Of a stretch of DNA of 64,000 nucleotides, positions 11,076-18,788 are shown piece by piece; within the stretch, counting starts at the first letter, position 1; each line of letters starts with the position of its first letter. The position numbers and the translations under genes were made by a program. The notes below the pieces were generated by a model. It saw nothing but the letters and a program-made list of their open reading frames with translations, did not search any database and was not told where the DNA came from. This stretch comes from Myxococcales bacterium (GTDB lineage Bacteria; Myxococcota_A; Polyangia; Palsa-1104; JAEUJZ01): positions 85,542-149,541 of the forward strand of contig JAEUKA010000100.1 of assembly GCA_016794465.1 (NCBI GenBank), given 5' to 3'.

Positions 11076-11867
11076 ATGTCTGCGATAGAGAGCTTTGACC
11101 CGGCTCCGTATGTACGACTGCCCAACCTGGACTTGGTTTCGTTTGTGGCCCTGGGGCACCAGCTGCTGACCGCGCAGCCCCAGCGACCGCCGGCAGGGGT
11201 GAAGGCGAGCGGCGAGCAGCTGACCCAGACCTTGACCGAGGTCGAAGCCAGCTTGAGCGAGCAGTTCAAGATCCCAAGTGCCCTGGATAGCCGGAACATC
11301 GATCAGGAGGCTGATGTCTCCTGGGGCAGCTTGAATCGGCGACTCGATGCGTACGCTCAGCTGCCGCATGACCGCTATCCCAAGGCAGCACGGGCCCAGG
11401 CGCTGCAGAAGACGCTGTTTCCCAGCGGGCTGGCGTTTCTGAACCTGGAGTACGGGGCGCAGTGGACCGAAGCGGAGCAGCGGATCAAGCTGATCGCCAA
11501 GGAGAAGCTCAAAGCGGACATCGAGGAGCTGGCAGGGGCCGACTTCTACGCCGAGCTGCTGCGCTGCCACTCGGCGTACGGGGAGCTGGTCGGCGCGACC
11601 AAGATCAAGACCCAGAAGAGCAAGCTGCCGGACCTGCGGATTCAGCGGAACAAGCTCCAGCAGGCCCTGACGACTCACTCGATTCAGCTGGTGGCGATGG
11701 TGCTGTCAGGGGGAGAGTCGGCGCTCAAAGCCGCGCAGCCCAGCTTTGCGGCCATTGATGCCTATCGCGAGAAAGCCCAGGCCAGCCCGGCGGACAAGAA
11801 GTCCCCGCCCGAGCCAGCGGCTCCGCTACAGGGAGTAGTTGAGGACGGTGGGGGCACTCCAGCCTGA
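11076..11867 (+). CDS. hypothetical helical protein with disordered tail, repeat-array associated
   Basis: A 263-residue protein whose ATG at 11076 is preceded by a perfect AAAGGAGG. It is predicted to be almost entirely alpha-helical (for example QLTQTLTEVEASLSEQF and EAEQRIKLIAKEKLKAD), with a C-terminal tail rich in Pro, Ala and Lys (AQASPADKKSPPEPAAP). There is no signal or membrane segment. By eye it aligns loosely with the protein at 57393-58088: P-x-VK-x-x-x-x-LTQ near the N-terminus, then FPSGL against YPDGL followed by G-A-x-Q/E-x-E, and the basic/Pro-rich tail. Both genes sit just downstream of a 42-43-bp tandem array. Its last 42 bases overlap the end of the convergent CotH gene. 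Confidence 0.75.
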   Translation: MSAIESFDPAPYVRLPNLDLVSFVALGHQLLTAQPQRPPAGVKASGEQLTQTLTEVEASLSEQFKIPSALDSRNIDQEADVSWGSLNRRLDAYAQLPHDRYPKAARAQALQKTLFPSGLAFLNLEYGAQWTEAEQRIKLIAKEKLKADIEELAGADFYAELLRCHSAYGELVGATKIKTQKSKLPDLRIQRNKLQQALTTHSIQLVAMVLSGGESALKAAQPSFAAIDAYREKAQASPADKKSPPEPAAPLQGVVEDGGGTPA

Positions 11868-14837
11868 GCCGACAGGGACGGTGTTGACCGCCGGCTGGCT
11901 GGGGGCTGCCGGGTTCCATGTGCGCACGGTCAGCGTGGTGGGGCCGGTGATGGGGATGGGGGCGGTGTACTCGAGGGCGCCGAGGGATAGCAGGGGTCCA
12001 GGGGCACGGGGACGGGGGTCCGTGCCATTGGTGGTGTAGTAGATCTTGACGCCCGGCAGCGACTGACTGGGCGAGGAGAGCGTCACCAGGCTGCCTGCGG
12101 GGACCTTGCCCTGCGGCAGGCTGGCCACGGCGGGGCGGGTGAAGCGGCTGTCCATGAAGCTGAGCCGGCTTGCCCACCAGTGCTTGAGCCAGGCGACCTC
12201 GCCTGTGTACTGGCCGTTGAAGGTGTTGTTGGTGATGGCGGTGTTGCTGCCAGCAGTCCGTGGTGGGTTTGCGGGCCACCGGGCCACCGAGCGCTTGGCT
12301 GGTGTCCCGGCTGCATCGCCAGGGTTCAGCTGGCTGGCCAGCTCATCGATGCGGGCATGGATGTTGGCCGTGGCCAGGGTGCCCTGCCGCAGCTGGTGCA
12401 GCCGGTCGATCCACGCCTGCCAGAAGTTCACGTCGCGGAACATCTCGCTGTACCAGGGATAGGTAAAGAAGTCGGTGCCACCGCCTGCAATCCAGGTGCC
12501 CCAGTCAAAGTCACGTCCATCGGTTGACCCCTGCGCACGATCGAAGTCCCAGATCGGGCCGGCGGTGAGCTTGCCGTAGCGGGACTTGTGCCAGTAGGAG
12601 CTGAGGCGGAACGCATCGGCGTTCTTGGTCGCGGTGTTAAGGATGTGGTGGTCGATCATGGCGCCGACATCCCAGTACTTGGCGTAGCCGCTGACCGGGT
12701 CGTTGAAGGTGGGGCTGCTCAGCACGCTCCAGGCTTCGCCAATGTGACCAGCGAGCCAGGTGCTCTGGGCGGGGGTGACGCGCTTCCAGGGGTCGAGCGA
12801 GACTTCCCGGGGATTGACCCACGCCAGGACGTTGGCACCTGCGCCACCGAAGCTCTGTCCGGCCAGGGGACGGAGTCCCACCTCGCCCGCATCGAGTCGG
12901 TCGACCTTGAACATGTAGCCGCCTTGGACGTTCGGCAGGGCGTTGTCCACGGTGGTGAGGTTCTCGACGTTCACGCGGTCGCTGCCGCGCGTGATCTTCT
13001 CCATGAAGCTGTAGACGCCGAAGTAGTCGCTGCCGGTCAGGGAGCCTTCGATGGTGGTGGCGAGCGACTGCTCGTTGTGGATGACCTCCACCAGCCTGGT
13101 CCGCACGGCGTAGCGGCCCGCCTCGTTGCTCAAGCGGTAGATGAGGTCGTTGTGGATCATCGACCGATCGAACTGATAAGGGGCGTGCATGACCCAGTCG
13201 GAGTGCGCGGGCATCCCCAAGGGGCTGCATGCCTGATCGATGCCGTGTTCGTCCTGAAGCTCGACCGCCATCGAGTACTTGAGGGCGCCGGCGGTAGAGG
13301 AGCCTCGGCGCTCCAGCCTGCCCGGTGCGACCAGATCGGGTGGGTTGGTCAGGCGCGCCAGGTTGTCGGGGGCTTTGGGCTCGAAGATCATGACCTGGCC
13401 CTCCACAGGGATATCGCTGTCCATCCTCGTGTTCCAGGTGTGGCTGAGGATGAGCGGCAGGTTCGAGGTGAGGGCCTGGGCAGCCGCGTCGATGGCAAAG
13501 TACATCTCGCTGACCAGCGGACCAGCGGGGCGTCCGGGCTCGAAGGCGCGGGCACGCACGCGGGTGTTCACGGTGACGGGGATCGGGCTGGCATAGATCG
13601 GCGAAGGGGAGCGGAAGACGGTGTGCGTGCCACTGCCGGCAGAGGTGAACACAATGGTCGGCGCCAGCGTGAGCGAGGCGGACAGGCGGAAGTTGTTTGT
13701 CGCCGTGCCAGCCACAACGTAATAGGTAGTACCGGCGGTTAGCCCGGTGGGAAGCATGCCGCTGGTGCTGACCTGCACGGGATCGCCAGGCTGGAACGTG
13801 TGGGGCTGGGTGGCCGTAAACAGGTCTGAGCCAGCCATCGCAGCTCCGGTGGCGGCGTCACGGCGCAGAGCAAAAGCGCCGCTCGCGGAAAGATCGATGG
13901 CCTGTCCACCGGGCTCTATCGCCAGCTGGAAGGTATTGGGGCTGCGGACTTTGACAAAGTAGTTGACGGTGCTGACCAAGGGCAGCGGTCCAGTGACCCG
14001 TACCAAGTCGCCGTCGGTCAGTCCATGGGCGGTCAGGGTACAGACATCGGTCACGGAGTCAGCCGTGAAGGTGGCGGCGAGGCCAGCGGTGCCAATGGGC
14101 CGAGAGCGGTTGGTGGTGTACCGGATGACGGCAGTCGGCGAGGTGGCCGTGAGGCTGACCGGCAAGGGAGTGCCGACATTGAAGGTACGGCTGGTGGGGC
14201 TGAAGGTGACGCGCTCGGCCAGGGCCGAAGTGGCATCGTTGGGAGCCCCCGGAGTCGGCTTGGCAAAGAACGCACTTGTGGCCGCAGCAGTCGGGGTCAG
14301 CAGTCCATATGTGACATCAGAAATCTGGGCCGGATAGGGACTCCATACGGGCGGCAGGGGGACTCCGTCCTTGTTCGTCAGCGCGAGGTATTCGCCCCCC
14401 TGGTTGGAACAGCTTCCCCCCGGATCTCCGCCAGACAGGCTGAAGCTGGTGTGCAGCGGCTTGCCGGCTACCGCGCGGTTCTTGCCGCTGGCAAAGACCA
14501 CCATGTAGGCCCCGGGTGCGAGCACTGTGCCGGTCGGGAAGGCCCAGCGCTTGCTGTTGGTCTTGGAGTCGGTGAGGAAGTGGCCGCTGAGGTCGTAGGG
14601 CACAGTGTCCGGGTTGTGGATCTCGATCCAGTCCGAGGTTGCGCCATCCTCATCGGTGAGTCCCTCCTGATTCTTGGCCAGGAACTCGGTGATGAGCGGC
14701 GGGGGTCCGGCGATGCTGAAGTCGGCGGGGTCGCTGCCGGCGTCGACCGCCCCGGTGCTGGTAGTGCCCGAGCAGCCTGCCAGCACCACAGTCAGCGCCA
14801 TAGACATCATGCCAAGGACGCATCGAGTACACGTCAT
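11826..14837 (-). CDS. lipoprotein with lamin-tail, chitobiase-C-like and CotH domains
   Basis: A 1003-residue secreted protein with a lipobox (VVLAGC, Cys near residue 22). Residues about 45-200 form a lamin-tail domain (ITEFLAKNQEG, SDWIEIHNPD, YDLSGHFLTD). Around 205-240 a chitobiase/hexosaminidase C-terminal-like segment (VIRYTTN) begins. Two beta-repeat segments follow (FTADSVTDVCTLTAHGLTDG and FTATQPHTFQPGDPV). The CotH kinase-like domain occupies about 450-830 (YSMAVELQDEHG, GVYSFMEKI, GPIWDFDRAQGS). A second chitobiase-like segment lies near the C-terminus (VKIYYTTNGTDPR). CotH proteins are atypical kinases of spore and surface proteins; this one would act outside the inner membrane. 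Confidence 0.85.
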   Translation of the reverse strand: MTCTRCVLGMMSMALTVVLAGCSGTTSTGAVDAGSDPADFSIAGPPPLITEFLAKNQEGLTDEDGATSDWIEIHNPDTVPYDLSGHFLTDSKTNSKRWAFPTGTVLAPGAYMVVFASGKNRAVAGKPLHTSFSLSGGDPGGSCSNQGGEYLALTNKDGVPLPPVWSPYPAQISDVTYGLLTPTAAATSAFFAKPTPGAPNDATSALAERVTFSPTSRTFNVGTPLPVSLTATSPTAVIRYTTNRSRPIGTAGLAATFTADSVTDVCTLTAHGLTDGDLVRVTGPLPLVSTVNYFVKVRSPNTFQLAIEPGGQAIDLSASGAFALRRDAATGAAMAGSDLFTATQPHTFQPGDPVQVSTSGMLPTGLTAGTTYYVVAGTATNNFRLSASLTLAPTIVFTSAGSGTHTVFRSPSPIYASPIPVTVNTRVRARAFEPGRPAGPLVSEMYFAIDAAAQALTSNLPLILSHTWNTRMDSDIPVEGQVMIFEPKAPDNLARLTNPPDLVAPGRLERRGSSTAGALKYSMAVELQDEHGIDQACSPLGMPAHSDWVMHAPYQFDRSMIHNDLIYRLSNEAGRYAVRTRLVEVIHNEQSLATTIEGSLTGSDYFGVYSFMEKITRGSDRVNVENLTTVDNALPNVQGGYMFKVDRLDAGEVGLRPLAGQSFGGAGANVLAWVNPREVSLDPWKRVTPAQSTWLAGHIGEAWSVLSSPTFNDPVSGYAKYWDVGAMIDHHILNTATKNADAFRLSSYWHKSRYGKLTAGPIWDFDRAQGSTDGRDFDWGTWIAGGGTDFFTYPWYSEMFRDVNFWQAWIDRLHQLRQGTLATANIHARIDELASQLNPGDAAGTPAKRSVARWPANPPRTAGSNTAITNNTFNGQYTGEVAWLKHWWASRLSFMDSRFTRPAVASLPQGKVPAGSLVTLSSPSQSLPGVKIYYTTNGTDPRPRAPGPLLSLGALEYTAPIPITGPTTLTVRTWNPAAPSQPAVNTVPVGSGWSAPTVLNYSL

Positions 14838-15066
14838 CGCCTAGCCCTCCCCAGGACAACAGCACCAAGGCTCACGCCCTACTCCCGTGCCGATGACGAT
14901 CGGCCGTCGAGGCGCACAGGACATCGTACGGGCGTTCTCCCTAGCCGGTCAAGGCGAACGCTGCCAGCCCCTCTCCGTTTGCGGTGATCGCCATCCCGAC
15001 GATAGAATGTCAAGGTCCTCGCTTTGGGAACTCTCTCCGTCATCTACCTAGTCTGGAGTGTTCACG

Positions 15067-17091
15067 ATGAGAACTTGGAAGCTCTTTGGGAGCCTTGGCC
15101 TACTTAGCACCGCTCTCGTATTCGCTTGTAACAACAGCAGCATTGGCTCGGATGGCTGCGCCGATCCAGCCGCCGACCCCAGCACCTGCGTGCCGGTCTG
15201 TACCGACCCCAATGGCTGCATGACTCCGACCGCTCCGGAGTTTGAATCGATCAACATCTCACCCAGCCCGGTGATGATCAGCGCCAGCGGCCAGCCAGTC
15301 ACCCAGCAGCTGAGTGCCACTGGAACCCGCGCGGACGGAACCACCAGCAGTCAGCTCATCGGTGTCAGCTGGTCGGCACCCGCCAACGCCATCGGGACGG
15401 TCGATGCAAGTGGTCTGTTTACTGCCAACGGCACCATTGGTGGCACGGTCGAAGTGACCGCGAGCTACGTCACCAATGGCGTCACTCTGACCAAGACGGT
15501 CAACGTCACGGTCAACATCGCTCAGGTCGCCATCACGCCAGGCACCGACCCAGCCGCCGCAAACAACTTTACCGGCACCCCGACCCTGGACCTGACCAAG
15601 GCCGCCGGCATCGTCTACCCCCTAAACGACGTGATGATGCCGCAGAACGTCTATCCGGCCAACATCCAGTGGACGATGGGCGCGGTGGGGGACATCTTCC
15701 GCGTGACCATCACCAAGCCGAACATGACGTTTACGGCGTACGTTGGGCACAACACTGCGGCGTTTACCTCCAACTATCTTGCCGACGCCAAGGGCTGGAG
15801 AGGGATCGCCCAGAGCAACACCGATGACCCAGCCGTGCTGACGGTCGACCGCTGGGAAAAAGCGACCGGCAAGGTGTGGAGCGGCAACCCAGTCAAGCTG
15901 AACTTCGCCAAGGGCTCTCTGCTTGGCACCATCTATTACTGGGACATCAACGTCGGCAAGATTCGCAAGATTCAGGACGGCACCGCAACGGCCACCGACC
16001 TTCTGCCCAACCCCCCGGCATCCCCGACCAGTGGCGAGCGCTGCGTCGGCTGCCACACTGTCTCACGCGATGGCCGCTACATGGTCGGTCGACTCGGCGG
16101 CGGCATCAACTACGGCGGCATCTTCGACCTGACCGCCAACTTGACGACCAACCCGGCCCCGACCACCTACCCGGTGACGACCGCCACCCAGCCCTTCTAC
16201 TTTTCGTCGTTTAGTCCCGATGCCAAGCGGCTGGTCGTGGTCAACCCGAGCGGCGGCAACCTGATGTACTTCATCGATACTGCCACCGGCAAGCCCGTGC
16301 CCCTCGGCGCTGGCAGCAGCCCCCTGCCAACCGGCAGCACCTATCCCAACTGGTCGCCCGATGGCAAGTCGATTGCGATTGCCAGTGAGGCCAACGGGGA
16401 CGGCACGGACTTGTCGGTTGCCAACCTCTCGGTGCTGCCCGTCACGGGACCAGACACCGTCGGTCCGATCGTGAGAGTCCATACTGCCAACACGGTTCCG
16501 GGAGCGACCCAGAACAGCTACCCAACGTGGTCGCCCGACTCGAAGTGGATTGCCTTCCAGAATGGCACCAGCCCGCGCAGCGACAACCAGCGGCCTGGCT
16601 CGCTGTTCATGATCAGCCCGACGGGTACCAACCTGATCAAGCTCGTCAACGCGATGGGAGGACAGACTGCCAAGGTGTTCTTCCCGAACTTCTCTCCGTT
16701 CAACGTCGGCGGGTACTTCTGGGTCAGCTTCATCAGCGAGCGTGACTACGGCAATAACAAGGTCGGAACTGCGGGCACCAGTCGTCAGCAGCTGTGGGTG
16801 GCCGCGATCAAGAACGCGCCAGTGCCAGGACAAGACCCAAGCTTCGTTCCGTACTGGCTTCCTGGTCAGGATGTCGCGGCGAAGAACATCTCGGCGTACT
16901 GGGCTCCGGTGGCGTGCCGTCAGGATGGCGCGGCGGCGGATGTCAGCACGCAGTGCTGCTCGGGAGTGGCAGTAGGCGGAAAGTGCGTCAGTCCCCAGAC
17001 CTGCATCGGAACCGGCCAGACCTGCGGTGGTGGTGGATGCTGCGCGGGGCTCGTGTGTAGCGCCAACATCTGTCAGCAGCCAGTTGGCTAA
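15067..17091 (+). CDS. secreted Ig-like/TolB-propeller protein with CXXCH motif and Cys-rich tail
   Basis: A 674-residue protein. I chose the ATG at 15067, with GGAG nine bases upstream, over a GTG at 15058. The signal peptide ends at ALVFAC, a lipoprotein-like Cys. Residues about 60-150 form a bacterial Ig-like (Big_2) domain (LSATGTRADGT, GTVDASGLFTA). Residues 165-620 contain TolB/PD40 propeller blades (PNWSPDGKSIAIAS, PTWSPDSKWIAFQ). A CVGCH haem-c motif at about residues 325-329 lies between them. The last 40 residues are Cys-rich (CCSGVAVGGKC, CGGGGCCAGLVC), like myxobacterial surface tails. It could be an extracytoplasmic c-type haem protein; haem attachment is inferred from the motif only. 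Confidence 0.8.
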   Translation: MRTWKLFGSLGLLSTALVFACNNSSIGSDGCADPAADPSTCVPVCTDPNGCMTPTAPEFESINISPSPVMISASGQPVTQQLSATGTRADGTTSSQLIGVSWSAPANAIGTVDASGLFTANGTIGGTVEVTASYVTNGVTLTKTVNVTVNIAQVAITPGTDPAAANNFTGTPTLDLTKAAGIVYPLNDVMMPQNVYPANIQWTMGAVGDIFRVTITKPNMTFTAYVGHNTAAFTSNYLADAKGWRGIAQSNTDDPAVLTVDRWEKATGKVWSGNPVKLNFAKGSLLGTIYYWDINVGKIRKIQDGTATATDLLPNPPASPTSGERCVGCHTVSRDGRYMVGRLGGGINYGGIFDLTANLTTNPAPTTYPVTTATQPFYFSSFSPDAKRLVVVNPSGGNLMYFIDTATGKPVPLGAGSSPLPTGSTYPNWSPDGKSIAIASEANGDGTDLSVANLSVLPVTGPDTVGPIVRVHTANTVPGATQNSYPTWSPDSKWIAFQNGTSPRSDNQRPGSLFMISPTGTNLIKLVNAMGGQTAKVFFPNFSPFNVGGYFWVSFISERDYGNNKVGTAGTSRQQLWVAAIKNAPVPGQDPSFVPYWLPGQDVAAKNISAYWAPVACRQDGAAADVSTQCCSGVAVGGKCVSPQTCIGTGQTCGGGGCCAGLVCSANICQQPVG

Positions 17092-17111
17092 TCGCCCCTC
17101 CTCTTCGCAGC

Positions 17112-17138
17112 ATATTAGACCTCTCTAATTCCTAATAT
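17112..17138. terminator. AT-rich inverted repeat between convergent genes
   Basis: ATATTAG at 17112-17118 pairs with CTAATAT at 17132-17138. A nested alternative pairs ATTAGA at 17114-17119 with TCTAAT at 17124-17129. It lies in the 62-base gap between two convergent genes and is the only AT-rich patch there. A bidirectional terminator or a protein-binding palindrome are both possible. There is no long T-run. Confidence 0.4.
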
Positions 17139-17153
17139 CTGAAGGTCCACCAG

Positions 17154-17657
17154 CTATGGCATGTCTCGACCGACATCGCCATCTGGACTGACCGCTCGCA
17201 GCTTGAGCAGACCGCGAACTTCCACTTGGCGAATGCGCTCGCGGGTGAGATTCAAAATGGCCCCGACTTCTTCGAGCGTAATCCCGCCCCGGTCGGCCAC
17301 ATCGAGTGCGCACGTCTCGCGCATCTCGGTAAGTTCTTTGTCCGGAAAGTTCAGCTTGATGCTGCCCGTCTCTGGATTGACATCGAGAAACAGGTGGTGC
17401 TTGCAGGACACCCACGGACAGGGCCGCTGCCCGCCCGCGCAGTCTGCCCGCGACTGTGGCCGGTCGGCTTCGTCAATCACCGGAAGCAGAGCCGCTTCGC
17501 GTAGCTCCTCTTTGGTCAGTCGGCGTGGAGCGATGGTCTTGCTACGTGACCGCTTGTGATGCTTGCGCACCTTGCGGCTGACCTCCGGGGTGGTGCCGCC
17601 ATCGCTCTCGGTGCTCTCGGACGGGGTTGCGTCCGGTGGTTGGGTAATGTCGTGCAT
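17154..17657 (-). CDS. sigma-70 region-4-like DNA-binding protein with Cys motif
   Basis: A 167-residue protein with a good Shine-Dalgarno (GAGGAG) before the ATG at 17657. The N-terminal 45 residues are polar, then basic (KVRKHHKRSRSK). A central Cys segment reads DCAGGQRPCPWVSCKHHLFL, with a further Cys in ETCALDVADRGG. The C-terminal helix-turn-helix (TLEEVGAILNLTRERIRQVE) matches sigma-70 region 4, which in sigma factors contacts the -35 element. No region 2 is present, so this is not a complete sigma factor. Similar stand-alone proteins are, as I recall, common in Deltaproteobacteria. The Cys cluster could bind zinc or sense redox state. The next gene upstream on the same strand is a MerR-like regulator, 43 bases away. 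Confidence 0.75.
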   Translation of the reverse strand: MHDITQPPDATPSESTESDGGTTPEVSRKVRKHHKRSRSKTIAPRRLTKEELREAALLPVIDEADRPQSRADCAGGQRPCPWVSCKHHLFLDVNPETGSIKLNFPDKELTEMRETCALDVADRGGITLEEVGAILNLTRERIRQVEVRGLLKLRAVSPDGDVGRDMP

Positions 17658-17700
17658 ACTGCTCCTCTCTGCATTCCGCCCGGTGGTAACACCACCTCAT

Positions 17701-18462
17701 CTACAAAAGTTCGTCGCTGCCACCGCCGGCCCCGAAGGCCCGCTGTCTGGCAGCTCGCTCCAGCGGCGATACCAGCTCGCGCTCGAGCGCCTCAATCCGT
17801 AACACGAGGTCGCTGCCTAGCTTGCGCACCGCGACCAGCTCTCGATTCATCGCCCGCTTTCGCTCAGCCGAAAACTGCCCGCCCGTGAGCTCTCGTGAAA
17901 GCCCATCGAGAAGCCCGCCGAGCACGCGCTGCAGTCCGTCGATCTCATCGGCGAAGCGCAGAAACGAGCGCTGGATGTCCTCGATGGTGTAGTGCGCAGC
18001 CAGCATCTGCCGAATCGTGTTAAGCCGCCGCACCGTCGTTGCTGGATACATTCCCAGCGAGCCTTGATGCTTGCCCTTCCGTCCGACCCGTCGGCTGCGG
18101 CCAAGCAGTCCCAGCTGCACGTACTTGCGAAACGTCGCCTCCGAGACATGAATCCCCCGCGCACCGAACGCGGACAGCACCTGCGATAGCGTCATTCCCT
18201 CGGGATGCTGCTGCTCCAGTTCGTTTAGCTCGGCCTCGACAAGGTGAGTACGCAAGCGACTGGCTGCTGGGCGACCCCGCACAGGACGACGAGCCACCGC
18301 CGTGCGGGAGTTCGTCATAACCGGTGGTGTCAGCAGCTCTTCGCTCAGCACAGCTTCGTTCCTTTTCGTGGTGTTGCGGCGGACCGGCTTCGTTCCCGAG
18401 GGTTTCGTTTCGCGTCTTTGGCCCATCCGTGCCGCCCAACTGATGTTTTCAATGTATTCCAT
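17701..18462 (-). CDS. MerR-like transcriptional regulator
   Basis: Up to 253 residues from the ATG at 18462, which lacks a clear ribosome site; ATGs at 18426 and 18318 are alternatives. The first 60 residues are basic and low in complexity. The winged helix resembles the MerR family: TLSQVLSAFGARGIHVSEAT, FRKYVQLGLLGRSRRVGRKG, YPATTVRRLNTIRQML, then HYTIEDIQRSF. A C-terminal coiled-coil-like helix (AERKRAMNRELVAVRKL) could dimerise. No ligand-binding domain is apparent. It may be co-transcribed with the sigma-region-4-like gene downstream. Confidence 0.7.
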   Translation of the reverse strand: MEYIENISWAARMGQRRETKPSGTKPVRRNTTKRNEAVLSEELLTPPVMTNSRTAVARRPVRGRPAASRLRTHLVEAELNELEQQHPEGMTLSQVLSAFGARGIHVSEATFRKYVQLGLLGRSRRVGRKGKHQGSLGMYPATTVRRLNTIRQMLAAHYTIEDIQRSFLRFADEIDGLQRVLGGLLDGLSRELTGGQFSAERKRAMNRELVAVRKLGSDLVLRIEALERELVSPLERAARQRAFGAGGGSDELL

Positions 18463-18788
18463 TCAATAGAATCGCGGCAAGCGAAAAATGCGAGCTCAAC
18501 CAATTGGTTAACTGCTTATCTCGTCGCTGGTCTGGCTTGGCTCGCGCTGCCAACAGCGGCTTTCGCGAGCGGCTACATCCCAGCAGATCCGGCTGACAGG
18601 GCCTAAAATAGCTCAGCGACGGAAATTCGACGGAAGAGTGGTGCGCGCACCCAAGCGGAGGTAGCCAAGCGACGCCACAGACGGGCCGATCGACTGCCAG
18701 AGCCCGCGCGCGCAGCCAAGACAGCGGCCTCGGCTTCCTGCTATCGTAATAAAGGAATCTCGACGCTCATCGAGTCCAGGCCGGGCAG
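18463..18788. other. divergent intergenic region with 12-bp palindrome
   Basis: A non-coding stretch of 326 bases between the MerR-like gene and the kinase gene. The first 60 bases are AT-rich. AACCAATTGGTT at 18498-18509 is a perfect palindrome, 36 bases upstream of the annotated MerR start, and so is a candidate operator. The rest is GC-rich and unremarkable. Confidence 0.4.

Noticed and set aside
12588..13742. Long plus-strand frame (384 codons) within the CotH gene
   Set aside because: Its composition (Gly, Val, Arg, His-rich) has no domain signal; the minus strand has lamin-tail and CotH motifs.
17112..17138. Second PerR-like box (ATTAGA-CCTC-TCTAAT)
   Set aside because: It lies between two convergent genes where no promoter is expected, and the spacer is 4 instead of 5 bases; terminator or unknown palindrome is preferred.
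18244..18606. Plus-strand frame of 120 codons ending with a signal-like hydrophobic segment
   Set aside because: Most of it is antisense to the MerR-like gene; the hydrophobic end is short and followed by a stop. There is not enough to support a gene.
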